64,000 bases of DNA, taken from Exiguobacterium sp018617385. GTDB taxonomy: Bacteria > Bacillota > Bacilli > Exiguobacteriales > Exiguobacteriaceae. The stretch is taken from NCBI RefSeq assembly GCF_018617385.1, contig NZ_JACSKA010000001.1, positions 1,178,001 through 1,242,000 of the forward strand, written 5' to 3'. Positions 8,696 through 17,414 of the stretch are shown here, in pieces; the stretch's first letter is position 1, and each line of letters begins with the position of its first letter. Made by a program: the position numbers and the translations under genes. The notes under the pieces are model-generated. The model did not search any database. It was given only the letters and a program-made list of their open reading frames with translations, and was not told where the DNA came from.

Positions 8696-9292
8696 GTGGA
8701 CGGTAAAAATAAAATTCTAGATGCAGCGAGAACGGTCATTATTCGAAGTGGGGTGAACGGGGCAACAGTCAGAGCGATTGCAATCGAGGCGAATATGACA
8801 ACAGGAGCCATCTATCATCATTACAAAAATAAAGAGGATTTATTGTACGATTTAATGAATGAGAGCTTGTCTGTTTCCTCTCAAATCGCAAAAGAAATGA
8901 CGGGCGATGCCTATTCAAAAGAACGTATCAAAATGGAGATTGCACGAAATACGGCGGAACGGTTTCATAAAGATGCAGAGAACCGTCTGCAGTATCATTT
9001 TGCTCATGAAGTACTACTGGGCAATATGGATGCACAACTGAAATTAAAGGACAAATATGCAGAATGGACAAAACAAATCGAACAAATTCTGATTCATTTG
9101 TACGGATTAGAAAACACTCGTCTAAACAATGCGTTCAGTTCATGGTTGATAGGGGCAGTCGACGGGGTCGTCTTACAATATCTACTAGACGTCAATGAAA
9201 ATTCTATCGATGAGATGATGGAGGTGTTCGATCTTCTACTTGAGAAAGGACTTCCTTCTTTCGTAGAACGTTTGAATGAACAGGATAAATAA
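8696..9292 (+). CDS. TetR/AcrR family transcriptional regulator
   Basis: 198 residues. The N-terminal helix-turn-helix is typical of TetR: ILDAARTVIIRSG, then VRAIAIEANMTTGAIYHHYKNKEDLLYDL (about residues 7-50). The C-terminal ligand and dimer domain is helical and unspecific. Start is GTG 8696, 7 nt after AAGGGGAG. It diverges from two membrane-protein genes whose promoter carries a perfect palindrome, so it most likely represses them and is released by an unknown ligand. Target assignment is inferred from position. Confidence 0.9.
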   Translation: MDGKNKILDAARTVIIRSGVNGATVRAIAIEANMTTGAIYHHYKNKEDLLYDLMNESLSVSSQIAKEMTGDAYSKERIKMEIARNTAERFHKDAENRLQYHFAHEVLLGNMDAQLKLKDKYAEWTKQIEQILIHLYGLENTRLNNAFSSWLIGAVDGVVLQYLLDVNENSIDEMMEVFDLLLEKGLPSFVERLNEQDK

Positions 9293-9296
9293 AAAG

Positions 9297-9322
9297 ACCC
9301 GTCACAGATTAACGTGACGGGT
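9297..9322 (-). terminator. Terminator after argH
   Basis: ACCCGTCAC and GTGACGGGT arms with an 8-nt loop. On the minus strand it runs into TCTTTTT, so it mainly serves argGH; it may also stop the tetR transcript. Confidence 0.8.
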
Positions 9323-9331
9323 GAGTGACGA

Positions 9332-10720
9332 TTAAGAATAGGTCATCGTGCTCATGCATACTGAGGCTTCTTTCAATTGTTCACGGACGGCATCGAATCC
9401 AGTGCCACCGTAACTGTTTCGACGTGCGACTGCCTGTTCAGGGGTCAAGGCATGATACACATCCTCTTGAATCAATTCAGAGTACGTTTGGAACACCGTG
9501 ATTGGAAGCTCGCGTAAATACAATCGCTCATCCACGCAATATTTGACGAGTTTACCAGTCACCTCGTGTGCCTCACGGAACGGTAACCCTTTTGCCGTCA
9601 AATAATCGGCGAGTTCGGTCGCATTAGAAAAATCACGCTCGGTCGCTTGTTTCATGACGTCCGGGTGGAACGTCAATTCATTCATCATCCCCGCCATGAT
9701 ACTGAGTGAGCCTTGAACGGTCTTGACCGTGTCAAACATTCCTTCTTTATCTTCCTGTAAATCTTTATTGTAAGCGAGCGGAAGTCCTTTCATGAGCGTC
9801 AACAAGCCCATCAAGTTTCCAATCACTCGACCCGACTTCCCACGGACGAGCTCAGCCATGTCAGGGTTTTTCTTTTGTGGCATCATGCTCGAACCGGTAG
9901 AGAACGTATCGGACACCGTGATGAAACGATATTCTTCGCTTGCCCACAGAATCAATTCTTCACAGAAGCGGGAGAGGTGCATCATGAGCATCGATGCATT
10001 TGAAAGAAACTCGAGAATGAAGTCACGGTCGCTAACGGCATCGAGGCTGTTCGGGTAAACCCGATTGAAGCCAAGTAATTCAGCTGAACGGGAACGGTCG
10101 ATCGGAAACGTTGTCCCTGCTAAGGCTCCTGCGCCAAGTGGGGACCAATCAATCCGTTTCAAGCTGTCCGTAAACCGCTCCTTGTCTCGCTCCAGCATCC
10201 AGAAATAGGCGAGCAAATGATGGGCCAGTGAAATCGGTTGTGCACGCTGGAGGTGCGTGTAGCCAGGCATGATCGTCTCTACGTTTTCTGAAGCATGTGC
10301 ATGCAATTCATGTTGAAGCGATTCAATCAATTGAATCACTTCTTTCACACGTTCTTTCAAGTAAAGATGCATGTCAGTCGCGACTTGATCGTTTCGACTA
10401 CGTGCCGTATGCATCTTCCCTGCGACCGGTCCAATCGCTTCATGAAGCAGAGCTTCTAAGTTCATATGAATATCTTCGTGATACACTTCGAATTTTAATT
10501 CATCCGCGAGTGCTTTTTGCTTAAGTTGTTGTAATCCATCAAGGATTTGAGTGACTTCTTCCTTTAAGAGGATGCCCTGGTCACCTAACATCGTCACGTG
10601 TGCCATGCTACCCTCTAAATCCTCAAGGACGAGTTGAGCGTCAAATTCAATCGATGCACCGAATGCATCGACCCAATCGCTCGCCGTCTTCTCGAAACGG
10701 CCTCCCCATAATTTACTCAT
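9332..10720 (-). CDS. argH: Argininosuccinate lyase
   Basis: 462 residues, the normal ArgH length. It splits argininosuccinate into arginine and fumarate, the last step of arginine synthesis. The fumarase/ASL signature GSSMMPQKKNPD is at residues 276-287 with the catalytic Ser on its mobile loop. TARSRNDQ and PGYTHLQRAQP, which carries the catalytic His, are also present. The start overlaps the end of argG by 8 nt, so the two are translationally coupled. A terminator follows. Confidence 0.98.
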   Translation of the reverse strand: MSKLWGGRFEKTASDWVDAFGASIEFDAQLVLEDLEGSMAHVTMLGDQGILLKEEVTQILDGLQQLKQKALADELKFEVYHEDIHMNLEALLHEAIGPVAGKMHTARSRNDQVATDMHLYLKERVKEVIQLIESLQHELHAHASENVETIMPGYTHLQRAQPISLAHHLLAYFWMLERDKERFTDSLKRIDWSPLGAGALAGTTFPIDRSRSAELLGFNRVYPNSLDAVSDRDFILEFLSNASMLMMHLSRFCEELILWASEEYRFITVSDTFSTGSSMMPQKKNPDMAELVRGKSGRVIGNLMGLLTLMKGLPLAYNKDLQEDKEGMFDTVKTVQGSLSIMAGMMNELTFHPDVMKQATERDFSNATELADYLTAKGLPFREAHEVTGKLVKYCVDERLYLRELPITVFQTYSELIQEDVYHALTPEQAVARRNSYGGTGFDAVREQLKEASVCMSTMTYS

Positions 10721-11924
10721 TGACGAACGCTCCCTTTTCCATCAACACCTCTGATTGAACTTTTGTTGGCAAACCCCACAACTTGATGAATCCGACAGCT
10801 GCTTGCTGATCGAACGTATCGGCTGACGTATAGGTCGCAAGTTCCTCATCATAAAGCGAGATTGGCGACTTCCGTCCGTCGACGATGGCTTGTCCTTTAA
10901 ACAGTTTCATGCGAACCGTTCCTGTGACGGTCGCTTGTGTCTCATCGATAAAGGCAAGAAGTGCTTTTGTGAGCGGTGAATACCAAAGTCCGTTGTAGAT
11001 CGTTTCCGTCAATTTTTGTTCGACAATCGGTTTGAAATGCGCCACTTCACGAACGAGTGTCAAGGCTTCAAGAGCTTTATGTGCAGTGATCAATGTCATG
11101 GCACCAGGAGCCTCATACACCTCACGTGATTTGATACCGACGACCCGGTTTTCGATGTGGTCGATCTTCCCGACGCCGTGGGCACCCGCGACGATATTGA
11201 GTTCTTTTAAGATATCGGTGAACGATTGGCTCTTCCCGTCAATAGCGACCGGCACTCCGTTCTTGAATTCAATCTCAAGATAAGTCGGTTCATGCGGTGT
11301 GTCCTCAAGTGCTGCTGTTAACTCATATGCGCTTGCCGGAGGTGCTGCCCAAGGATCTTCTAAGATACCGCATTCGATGGCGCGTCCCCAGATGTTCTGA
11401 TCGATTGAGAATGGCTCTTCTTGAACGATTGGAATCGGAATTTGATGTTTTGCCGCATACGCGATTTCTTCCTCGCGTGACCATTTCCATTCCCGAACCG
11501 GTGCGACGATTTCGAGTGAAGGATCGAGTGCATGAATGGACACTTCAAAACGCACTTGGTCATTTCCTTTCCCGGTACATCCATGAGCCACAGCGACGGC
11601 GCCTTCGGCCTGTGCGACCTCGACCAATTTTTTCGAGATGAGGGGGCGTGATAGTGCCGAAACGAGTGGATATACGCCTTCATATAATGTATGGGCCTGC
11701 ATCGAATAGCGAGCGAACTCGTTGACGAACTCGTCGACCGCATCGATGACGATTGATTTTTTCGCTCCAACTTTCATCGCTTTTTGTTGAATCTTTTCTA
11801 AGTCTTTCCCTTCCCCGACGTTCAAACAGACTGCAATCACATCATAACCTTGTTCGTCCAACCATTTAATCGCAACCGATGTGTCAAGACCACCTGAGTA
11901 AGCCAATACGAGTTTCTGTTTCAA
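10713..11924 (-). CDS. argG: Argininosuccinate synthase
   Basis: 403 residues. ArgG joins citrulline and aspartate using ATP. The N-type PP-loop YSGGLDTSV is at residues 9-17 and the citrulline/aspartate block GCTGKGNDQVRFE follows. Start is TTG 11924, since the ATG in the leader is out of frame and hits a stop; RBS AAGGGGTG precedes it. It is the first gene of an argG-argH operon. An ARG-box-like palindrome upstream suggests repression by ArgR/AhrC when arginine is plentiful. Confidence 0.98.
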   Translation of the reverse strand: MKQKLVLAYSGGLDTSVAIKWLDEQGYDVIAVCLNVGEGKDLEKIQQKAMKVGAKKSIVIDAVDEFVNEFARYSMQAHTLYEGVYPLVSALSRPLISKKLVEVAQAEGAVAVAHGCTGKGNDQVRFEVSIHALDPSLEIVAPVREWKWSREEEIAYAAKHQIPIPIVQEEPFSIDQNIWGRAIECGILEDPWAAPPASAYELTAALEDTPHEPTYLEIEFKNGVPVAIDGKSQSFTDILKELNIVAGAHGVGKIDHIENRVVGIKSREVYEAPGAMTLITAHKALEALTLVREVAHFKPIVEQKLTETIYNGLWYSPLTKALLAFIDETQATVTGTVRMKLFKGQAIVDGRKSPISLYDEELATYTSADTFDQQAAVGFIKLWGLPTKVQSEVLMEKGAFVNE

Positions 11925-11941
11925 AATATGAACACCCCTTA

Positions 11942-11955
11942 TGAATAATTATTAA
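11942..11955. promoter_or_regulatory. ARG box (ArgR/AhrC operator) upstream of argG
   Basis: TGAATAATTATTAA matches the ARG-box consensus TGAAT-WWWW-ATTCA at 13 of 14 positions and sits 18-31 nt before the argG start. Arginine-dependent repression is inferred. Confidence 0.75.
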
Positions 11956-12028
11956 TCTTTGTTTATAAATATACAACTCAGTGTAAGGGATAAGATGTCA
12001 TGTGGCAACCCTTTTTTGAAAATAAAAA

Positions 12029-12050
12029 GACCACGAGTGATTTCGTAGTC
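12029..12050 (-). terminator. Terminator after the CapA-like gene
   Basis: GACCACGA and TCGTAGTC arms (one G-U pair). On the minus strand it is followed by TTTTTATTTT. Confidence 0.7.
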
Positions 12051-12051
12051 A

Positions 12052-13194
12052 TCATTGTTCGATGTTGAGTTGGGGTAACCATTGCGACATATGGTCGCTA
12101 ACAGGGGAAAGAAGTTCAGGACGAGCAGCCTTTAACGGGACGACCTCATAATGTCCATCAGATGATTTTTGCGTAAAGGTTGGATAGAACATCGGATTTT
12201 TCAATTCAAAAGTCGATTGGTCATCTTCGATTGTCTTGACCACATCAATCCCGATGATGCCGCCCGTGTTTCGTTCATCTCCTTGTTGTCCGGAAAGGAA
12301 ATTACCGAGCGAGTAGATGACAAATGTTTGATTGCCATTTACTCCTTCTAGCATGGTCGGGGGTTGCAGCACGTGAGGGTGGTGACCGATGATGATGTCG
12401 ACTCCGAGGTCTGCTAACGATTGGGCGAGCTCAGTTTGACTCTCATTCGGTAACGGCTCGTATTCCGTACCGAAATGGAGGGAGACGACCGTCATGTCAG
12501 TCGACTGTTCCGCCTTCTCGATCTCTGGTTGCATCTGTGCGAGGTCGATATAGTTCACATGATAGGGTTCTTTCGGTACGACTCCATTCGTCCCATACGT
12601 GTATGCGAGGAAGGAAAAAGAAATATCGTTGGCCGTCAACGTACGAATATTCGCCTTGTCCTCAGCAGATAGGAAGGAGCCTGTATAAGGCATTCCGATT
12701 GCGTTCCAATGGTCGATCGAATTTTCAATAGCTCGGACGCCACGGTCGAGCGTATGATTATTCGCTGTCGTGACCAAATCGATTCCTGCCCGTTGTAAGG
12801 CATCTCCAATTTCAAAAGGACTGTTAAATGCCGGGTAGCTCGAAAGCCCGATTTCACTTCCGCCAATCATGCTCTCTTGGTTGGCGATTGATAAATCGGC
12901 GCGACTCAATATTGGAGAGATCTGTTCGAATGCAGTATCAAATTCATACCCTTCATCAGTACGAGCTGCGTTGTATACCGAATCATGTAGAAGGATGTCG
13001 CCGATTGCATAGAGGGAGGCCGTCGTGACAATCGGTTCCGGTTCGGCAGGCGGCATTACTTCAGGTACCTCGACAATCGGTTCTTCGACTTCTTCTGGTA
13101 TTTCTTGATTCGTTGCCGGAGTCGTACCACAAGCAATTAATAAAACAAAGCTAGACAGGAAGGTAAGACGAGAGACGATCTTAATTGGTTTCAT
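12052..13194 (-). CDS. CapA-family lipoprotein (poly-gamma-glutamate/PgsA-like)
   Basis: 380 residues from ATG 13194, chosen because it gives a clean lipoprotein signal (LLIAC-G, lipid Cys22) and has RBS AAGGAGA; upstream codons in the frame lack one. After a Pro/Glu/Val linker comes a CapA/metallophosphatase-like domain: YAIGDILLHDSVY, TANNHTLDRG and GHHPHVLQPP, which carry the Asp, Asn-His and His ligands of this fold. CapA/PgsA proteins act in poly-gamma-glutamate capsule synthesis, but capB/capC-like partners are not adjacent. It may be an orphan cell-surface phosphoesterase. Confidence 0.87.
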   Translation of the reverse strand: MKPIKIVSRLTFLSSFVLLIACGTTPATNQEIPEEVEEPIVEVPEVMPPAEPEPIVTTASLYAIGDILLHDSVYNAARTDEGYEFDTAFEQISPILSRADLSIANQESMIGGSEIGLSSYPAFNSPFEIGDALQRAGIDLVTTANNHTLDRGVRAIENSIDHWNAIGMPYTGSFLSAEDKANIRTLTANDISFSFLAYTYGTNGVVPKEPYHVNYIDLAQMQPEIEKAEQSTDMTVVSLHFGTEYEPLPNESQTELAQSLADLGVDIIIGHHPHVLQPPTMLEGVNGNQTFVIYSLGNFLSGQQGDERNTGGIIGIDVVKTIEDDQSTFELKNPMFYPTFTQKSSDGHYEVVPLKAARPELLSPVSDHMSQWLPQLNIEQ

Positions 13195-13278
13195 CCCGAT
13201 TCTCCTTTTCACGACAGATTCGTACGATAACCCTAGAATTCGTCGATAATTAAGAAAAATCCTGCCTAAATAAATAAA

Positions 13279-13300
13279 GACAGGTCGTTTTTGACCTGTC
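13279..13300 (-). terminator. Terminator after putP1
   Basis: GACAGGTC-GTTTTT-GACCTGTC, a perfect 8-bp stem. Read on the minus strand it is followed by TTTATTTATTTA. Confidence 0.85.
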
Positions 13301-13307
13301 ATGAGAT

Positions 13308-14795
13308 TTATTTGATATGTTCTTTGACCATGTCTTGCATTTGGTCAAACTCACGTTGAATGACCTCATTTGGTGGCGGTGTCACCAAACTCACGATATA
13401 GATGGCAAGTGCCGACAGGAAGAATGCTGGAATCATTTCATACAATGTCCCAAACGTTCCGAAAAGAGAAGCGGCATAGTTCTTCCATAGAATGACGACA
13501 AAGGCTCCAGTCAACATTCCAGCAAGCGCGCCTTGACGCGTCGTTCGTTTCCAAAACAGACTGAACAAGATGAGCGGACCAAATGATGAACCAAACCCTG
13601 CCCAAGCATAACCGACAAGGTTTAAGATGGTGTCGTCTGCATCGAGTGCAAGAATGATTGAAATGACGGATACGAGAATGACCGTAATCCGACCGACCAT
13701 GACGAGTTCACGGTCACCCGCCTCCTTACGGAAGAACTTCTGATAAAAGTCTGTCGTCGCGGCACTCGACGAGACGAGCAATTGAGAGGAAATGGTCGAC
13801 ATGATGGCGGCAAGAAGAGCAGCCAACAATACACCAGTCACCAAATCCGGGAATAATAAATCAGATAGGTTGATAAAGACGTTCTCCGGATTATCGATGG
13901 TGAGGCCTTGTTGTGTGTAATAGGCAAGACCGAACAACCCGGTCGCCATCGCCCCGACAACGGTGAAGACCATCCATGAGATCCCGATTCGACGTGCCGT
14001 CTTAATGTCCTCGAGCTTTCCGATTGCCATAAAACGGACGATGATGTGTGGCTGGCCGAAATAGCCAAGTCCCCACGCAAATAGCGAAATGATTCCGATG
14101 AGTGATTGCCCTGTCCACGGGTCAAGTAATGCTTCATCAATATTTCGTACCGTGTCTAAAGCGTTTGACACTCCATCAGTTGCCATAATGGCGATGGCAG
14201 GTACAAAAATAAGGGCGAACAGCATGATCAATCCTTGAACAAAATCTGTCCAGCTGACTGCTAAAAATCCACCGATGAATGTGTACAGAATAATGATAGA
14301 AGCGAGAATGACAACTCCCGTTACAAATTCAATGTCGAAGACGGCATTGAATAGGCGACCGCCGGCGACGAATCCGCTTGTCGCATACAGTGTGAAAAAG
14401 ATTAACGTGACAGCAGCTGAAAATGAGCGCAACACGCCTTTTGTGTCTTTAAAGCGTTTCTCAAAGAAGTCTGGAATTGTGATCGCATCATCCGATATGT
14501 ATGAATAAATGCGTAATCTCGGTGCGACCAATAACCAGTTCAAATAGGCGCCGATTGTCAACCCGATGACAATCCAACCGCTTGAAATCCCTGACGCATA
14601 CATGGCACCAGGCAATCCCATTAAGAGCCATCCACTCATGTCTGATGCACCGGCAGATAAAGCGGCGACCCCGGGACCAAGTGCCCGACCACCTAACATA
14701 TAATCTCCGATACTGCTTGTTCTCCGATACGCGATGATCCCAAGCAAGACCATCAGTGCCATGTACACAACAATGGACACTAAAATTCCGTTCAT
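13308..14795 (-). CDS. putP: Sodium/proline symporter (SSS family)
   Basis: About 495 residues with 12-13 membrane segments. LGGRALGPGVAALSAGASDMSGWLLMGLPGA near the N-terminus and the GLGYFGQPHIIVRFMAI block are diagnostic for PutP-type Na+/proline symporters. ATG 14795 (third codon of the open frame) has GGGGGG 6 nt upstream. A close paralogue is at 56388-57869. A near-ideal cre site and a perfect small palindrome lie just upstream, so this copy is probably catabolite-repressed by CcpA. A terminator follows. Confidence 0.93.
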   Translation of the reverse strand: MNGILVSIVVYMALMVLLGIIAYRRTSSIGDYMLGGRALGPGVAALSAGASDMSGWLLMGLPGAMYASGISSGWIVIGLTIGAYLNWLLVAPRLRIYSYISDDAITIPDFFEKRFKDTKGVLRSFSAAVTLIFFTLYATSGFVAGGRLFNAVFDIEFVTGVVILASIIILYTFIGGFLAVSWTDFVQGLIMLFALIFVPAIAIMATDGVSNALDTVRNIDEALLDPWTGQSLIGIISLFAWGLGYFGQPHIIVRFMAIGKLEDIKTARRIGISWMVFTVVGAMATGLFGLAYYTQQGLTIDNPENVFINLSDLLFPDLVTGVLLAALLAAIMSTISSQLLVSSSAATTDFYQKFFRKEAGDRELVMVGRITVILVSVISIILALDADDTILNLVGYAWAGFGSSFGPLILFSLFWKRTTRQGALAGMLTGAFVVILWKNYAASLFGTFGTLYEMIPAFFLSALAIYIVSLVTPPPNEVIQREFDQMQDMVKEHIK

Positions 14796-14821
14796 CAACA
14801 TCCCCCCGAAAGATAAAAATA

Positions 14822-14835
14822 TGAAAACGCTTTCA
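14822..14835. promoter_or_regulatory. cre site (CcpA operator) upstream of putP1
   Basis: TGAAAACGCTTTCA fits the B. subtilis cre consensus TGWAANCGNTNWCA at every defined position. It lies 27-40 nt before the putP1 start, a position where CcpA would repress. Confidence 0.85.
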
Positions 14836-14850
14836 GTGATAAAGTATCAC
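14836..14850. promoter_or_regulatory. Perfect palindrome next to the cre site
   Basis: GTGATA-AAG-TATCAC, 6-bp arms with a 3-nt spacer, directly abutting the cre site upstream of putP1. It could be a second operator in the promoter. The factor is unknown. Confidence 0.5.
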
Positions 14851-14914
14851 TTTGTCAAAATATTGTCACAACAAGTGGAGAAATGTAAAGATATTTTTGA
14901 GAGCTGGTCTTAAG

Positions 14915-15472
14915 TTATCGGAATGTGCAAGAGGTGAGGTGGTCATTGACGAGACCCGTCGCTTGTAGATGAGCATAAACCGTTGTCGGTCCTAAAAACT
15001 TAAAGCCGCGTCGTTTCAGATCTTTACTCAATCGTTCAGAAAGTTCCGTCGTCGCAGGAACATCTTCCATTCGATCCCATGCATTCAGGATCGGTGCATC
15101 GTTGACGAATGACCAGATGTACGAATCAAATGAGCCAAACTCATCCTGTAGTTTGATGAACTGCTTCGCATTATTGATCGACGCCTCGATTTTTCGTCGA
15201 TTTCGCACGATCCCGCTATCGGCTAGGAGTCTCTCCACATCCTCATCCGTAAAGCTGGCAACTCGCTGCACCTCAAAGTCGGCATAAGCCACTCGATAAT
15301 TTTCACGCTTTCTCAAGATGGTGATCCAACTAAGTCCTGCTTGCGCACTCTCGAGTGTCAGACATTCAAAATGCTTCTGGTCATCGTGAACGGGCTTTCC
15401 CCATTCCTCGTCATGGTAACGGACGTATAATGGATCCGTCCCGCACCAAGGACACCGTACTGTTTCTTCCAT
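14915..15472 (-). CDS. tag: DNA-3-methyladenine glycosylase I
   Basis: 185 residues, the normal Tag length. Tag removes 3-methyladenine from alkylated DNA to start base-excision repair. CPWCGTDPLYVRYHDEEWG at the N-terminus carries zinc-binding Cys and the conserved YHDEEWG block. ESAQAGLSWITILRKRENYR and GFKFLGPTTVYAHLQATGLVNDH are also typical, and the last His-x-x-x-Cys motif completes the zinc site. It is a single gene divergent from the DedA gene. Confidence 0.96.
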   Translation of the reverse strand: MEETVRCPWCGTDPLYVRYHDEEWGKPVHDDQKHFECLTLESAQAGLSWITILRKRENYRVAYADFEVQRVASFTDEDVERLLADSGIVRNRRKIEASINNAKQFIKLQDEFGSFDSYIWSFVNDAPILNAWDRMEDVPATTELSERLSKDLKRRGFKFLGPTTVYAHLQATGLVNDHLTSCTFR

Positions 15473-15562
15473 TTCAATCAGCTCCTTTTTTTAAGTGTAG
15501 CATGTCCTTACGATTATATAGCGAAATGGACGGGTATAGTGGGGGAGAATGGAGGAAGCGAC

Positions 15563-16180
15563 ATGAGTGACTGGATGATTTCTGTGATTGAACAGTACGG
15601 CTACATAGGGATTGCATTCATGATTTTTATTGAAAATGTGTTTCCACCGATCCCTTCTGAAGTCGTCTTACTCTTTGGTGGTTTTTTTGCTGTAAAGACG
15701 AACTTGTCCATCACGCTCGTCATCGTGGCATCGACAGTCGGAGCCATATTAGGAGCGGTGCTATTATACGGCCTCGGACTATTGTTTGATGTCGAGCAGA
15801 TTGAAAAATGGACGAAGAAATATGGGAAGTGGTTACGACTGGACCTGAATGACGTAAAGAAAGCGGATGCCTGGTTCGATCGGTACGGGGGCTGGATGGT
15901 CTTCTTTGGACGTTTGATGCCGGTCGTTCGAAGCCTGATCTCGATTCCTGCAGGGATGTCAAACATGCCATTCGTGAAATTTCTACTGCTCAGTACGGCT
16001 GGAACAGCCTTATGGAATACCATTCTCATCCTCATCGGGATGAAAGTCGGAGAGAACTGGCAAGATATCCTTTCATACCTTGATGCCTATTCATACGCGA
16101 TCTACGGGCTACTGTTCATCGGCGTCATCATTTATATTGTATGGCGTAAAAAGCGGCACAACAAACTAGCGAAAGACTAA
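15563..16180 (+). CDS. DedA family membrane protein
   Basis: 205 residues. ATG 15563 has GGAGG 7 nt upstream; the frame opens earlier at 15539. Family marks are FIENVFPPIPSEVVLLFGG near the N-terminus and FFGRLMPVVRSLISIPAGMSNMPF in the middle. The latter has the conserved Arg and Pro residues of the SNARE-associated/VTT domain. DedA proteins (for example UptA, PetA) include lipid flippases and transporters linked to undecaprenyl phosphate recycling; the substrate here is unknown. The C-terminus is basic. Confidence 0.9.
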   Translation: MSDWMISVIEQYGYIGIAFMIFIENVFPPIPSEVVLLFGGFFAVKTNLSITLVIVASTVGAILGAVLLYGLGLLFDVEQIEKWTKKYGKWLRLDLNDVKKADAWFDRYGGWMVFFGRLMPVVRSLISIPAGMSNMPFVKFLLLSTAGTALWNTILILIGMKVGENWQDILSYLDAYSYAIYGLLFIGVIIYIVWRKKRHNKLAKD

Positions 16181-16191
16181 CGCACAAAACA

Positions 16192-16216
16192 GGCGGACCC
16201 AGCGTATGGGTCCGCC
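16192..16216. terminator. Bidirectional terminator
   Basis: GGCGGACCCA-GCGTA-TGGGTCCGCC, a perfect 10-bp stem between the convergent DedA and antiporter genes. Confidence 0.85.
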
Positions 16217-16219
16217 AAT

Positions 16220-17389
16220 TCATTCTTCTTTTTTCTCGTCAGGTAAGACTTTCGTGAGGGTTTTCTCCGTTTTTTCTGCCAAGTACTCTGAGAAACGGAA
16301 CAGAATGATTCCAACAATGGCTGACACGAAAATATAGAGACCGACAAACAAGTTGATGGCCCCGTTCGAAAGGGCGGTGAATAAAATAGAGAACTCCCCA
16401 CGTGGCGCGAGTGAGAACCCGGCTTCATTGGCTTGAACACGCGTCAAGCCATAGATTCTGCCCCCGACGCGTCCGACAATCCATTTTGACAATACTCCCC
16501 ACACAATCAAGACGAAGAAGAGTGCATTTACGATGACACCTTTCTCGAGGTTGATCGAGATACCGAACGAGATGAAAAAGATCGGCAAGAATAAATCTCG
16601 GACGGGTACGGTCAAACGCTTCAGCGGTCTCACATCGTGGATATCTGCGAGCATGATCCCGGCGATAAATGCCCCTAAAATCTCAGATAATCCAAACACC
16701 ATGCCGATTCCTGCGAAAAAGAGAATGAGTCCAATCAGACCGATGCTCGCATCATCTTGTCGAAGTAAGTGCTTCGAAAACTTTTGTTGCTTGGATACGA
16801 AGCTCGAACCGATGAACAAGAGTACGCCAAATATAAGAAATCCTGCGAACACTTTTCCGATATCGGACATCGCAACCGGTTCTTCTTGGATGATGAAAGG
16901 GGCGACCGTTAAGAGGAGTGGGGCAAAAATATCCTCAAAGATGAGTAATGCGAGCACAAACTCTTTAATATCTTCATGTTTTTCGGAATGCCGCTCAAGC
17001 AGCTTCGCAGAGATGGAGGAGCTCGTCGCATATAAGACGGCCCCGATTAAAAAGGCGCGAGGGAAGTCGAGACCAAATGCTAATGCAATCCCGAACGATA
17101 CCCCGAATGACAGAATGATATCGAGTATTCCCGCCTTCCATACTTTCCGCATGCGCTTCCAAAGTTCACGTAGTGGAAACTTTAGACCGAGTAGGAAAAA
17201 CAAAAGAATGATTCCAATCTCTCCCGCGACTTTAAAGACTTCATTCCCATCCCAGAAAAAACCGACCCCGACCCCGATTGCGATAAACGCTAAAATACTC
17301 GGGAAAAATAATCGTTCAATCAGGAGACTGAGGACAGAGATGAGGGTGAGCGCCAATCCGAGCAACACGATGATATTTAATCCATCCAT
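16220..17389 (-). CDS. Monovalent cation:proton antiporter, CPA2/KefB-like
   Basis: 389 residues with 12 or so membrane segments and a short charged tail (EKTLTKVLPDEKKEE). ERLFFPSILAFIAIGVGVG, LLFFLLGLKFPLRELW, the LGAFIAGIMLADI block and LAPRGEFSILFTAL are typical of the Na+/H+ exchanger domain. It resembles the membrane subunit KhtU (YhaU), which exports K+ with a regulatory TrkA-C partner, but no such partner gene is adjacent. The ion is not determined. The next upstream gene on the same strand, a GNAT protein, is 25 nt away. Confidence 0.87.
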   Translation of the reverse strand: MDGLNIIVLLGLALTLISVLSLLIERLFFPSILAFIAIGVGVGFFWDGNEVFKVAGEIGIILLFFLLGLKFPLRELWKRMRKVWKAGILDIILSFGVSFGIALAFGLDFPRAFLIGAVLYATSSSISAKLLERHSEKHEDIKEFVLALLIFEDIFAPLLLTVAPFIIQEEPVAMSDIGKVFAGFLIFGVLLFIGSSFVSKQQKFSKHLLRQDDASIGLIGLILFFAGIGMVFGLSEILGAFIAGIMLADIHDVRPLKRLTVPVRDLFLPIFFISFGISINLEKGVIVNALFFVLIVWGVLSKWIVGRVGGRIYGLTRVQANEAGFSLAPRGEFSILFTALSNGAINLFVGLYIFVSAIVGIILFRFSEYLAEKTEKTLTKVLPDEKKEE

Positions 17390-17414
17390 ACGTCATCTCC
17401 TCTCATGACTCCAA

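Noticed and set aside
16533..17408. 291-codon plus-strand open frame opposite the CPA2 antiporter
   Set aside because: It is antisense to a clear membrane transporter; the product is rich in Ser, Pro, Asn and Lys with no domain and looks like a frame shadow.
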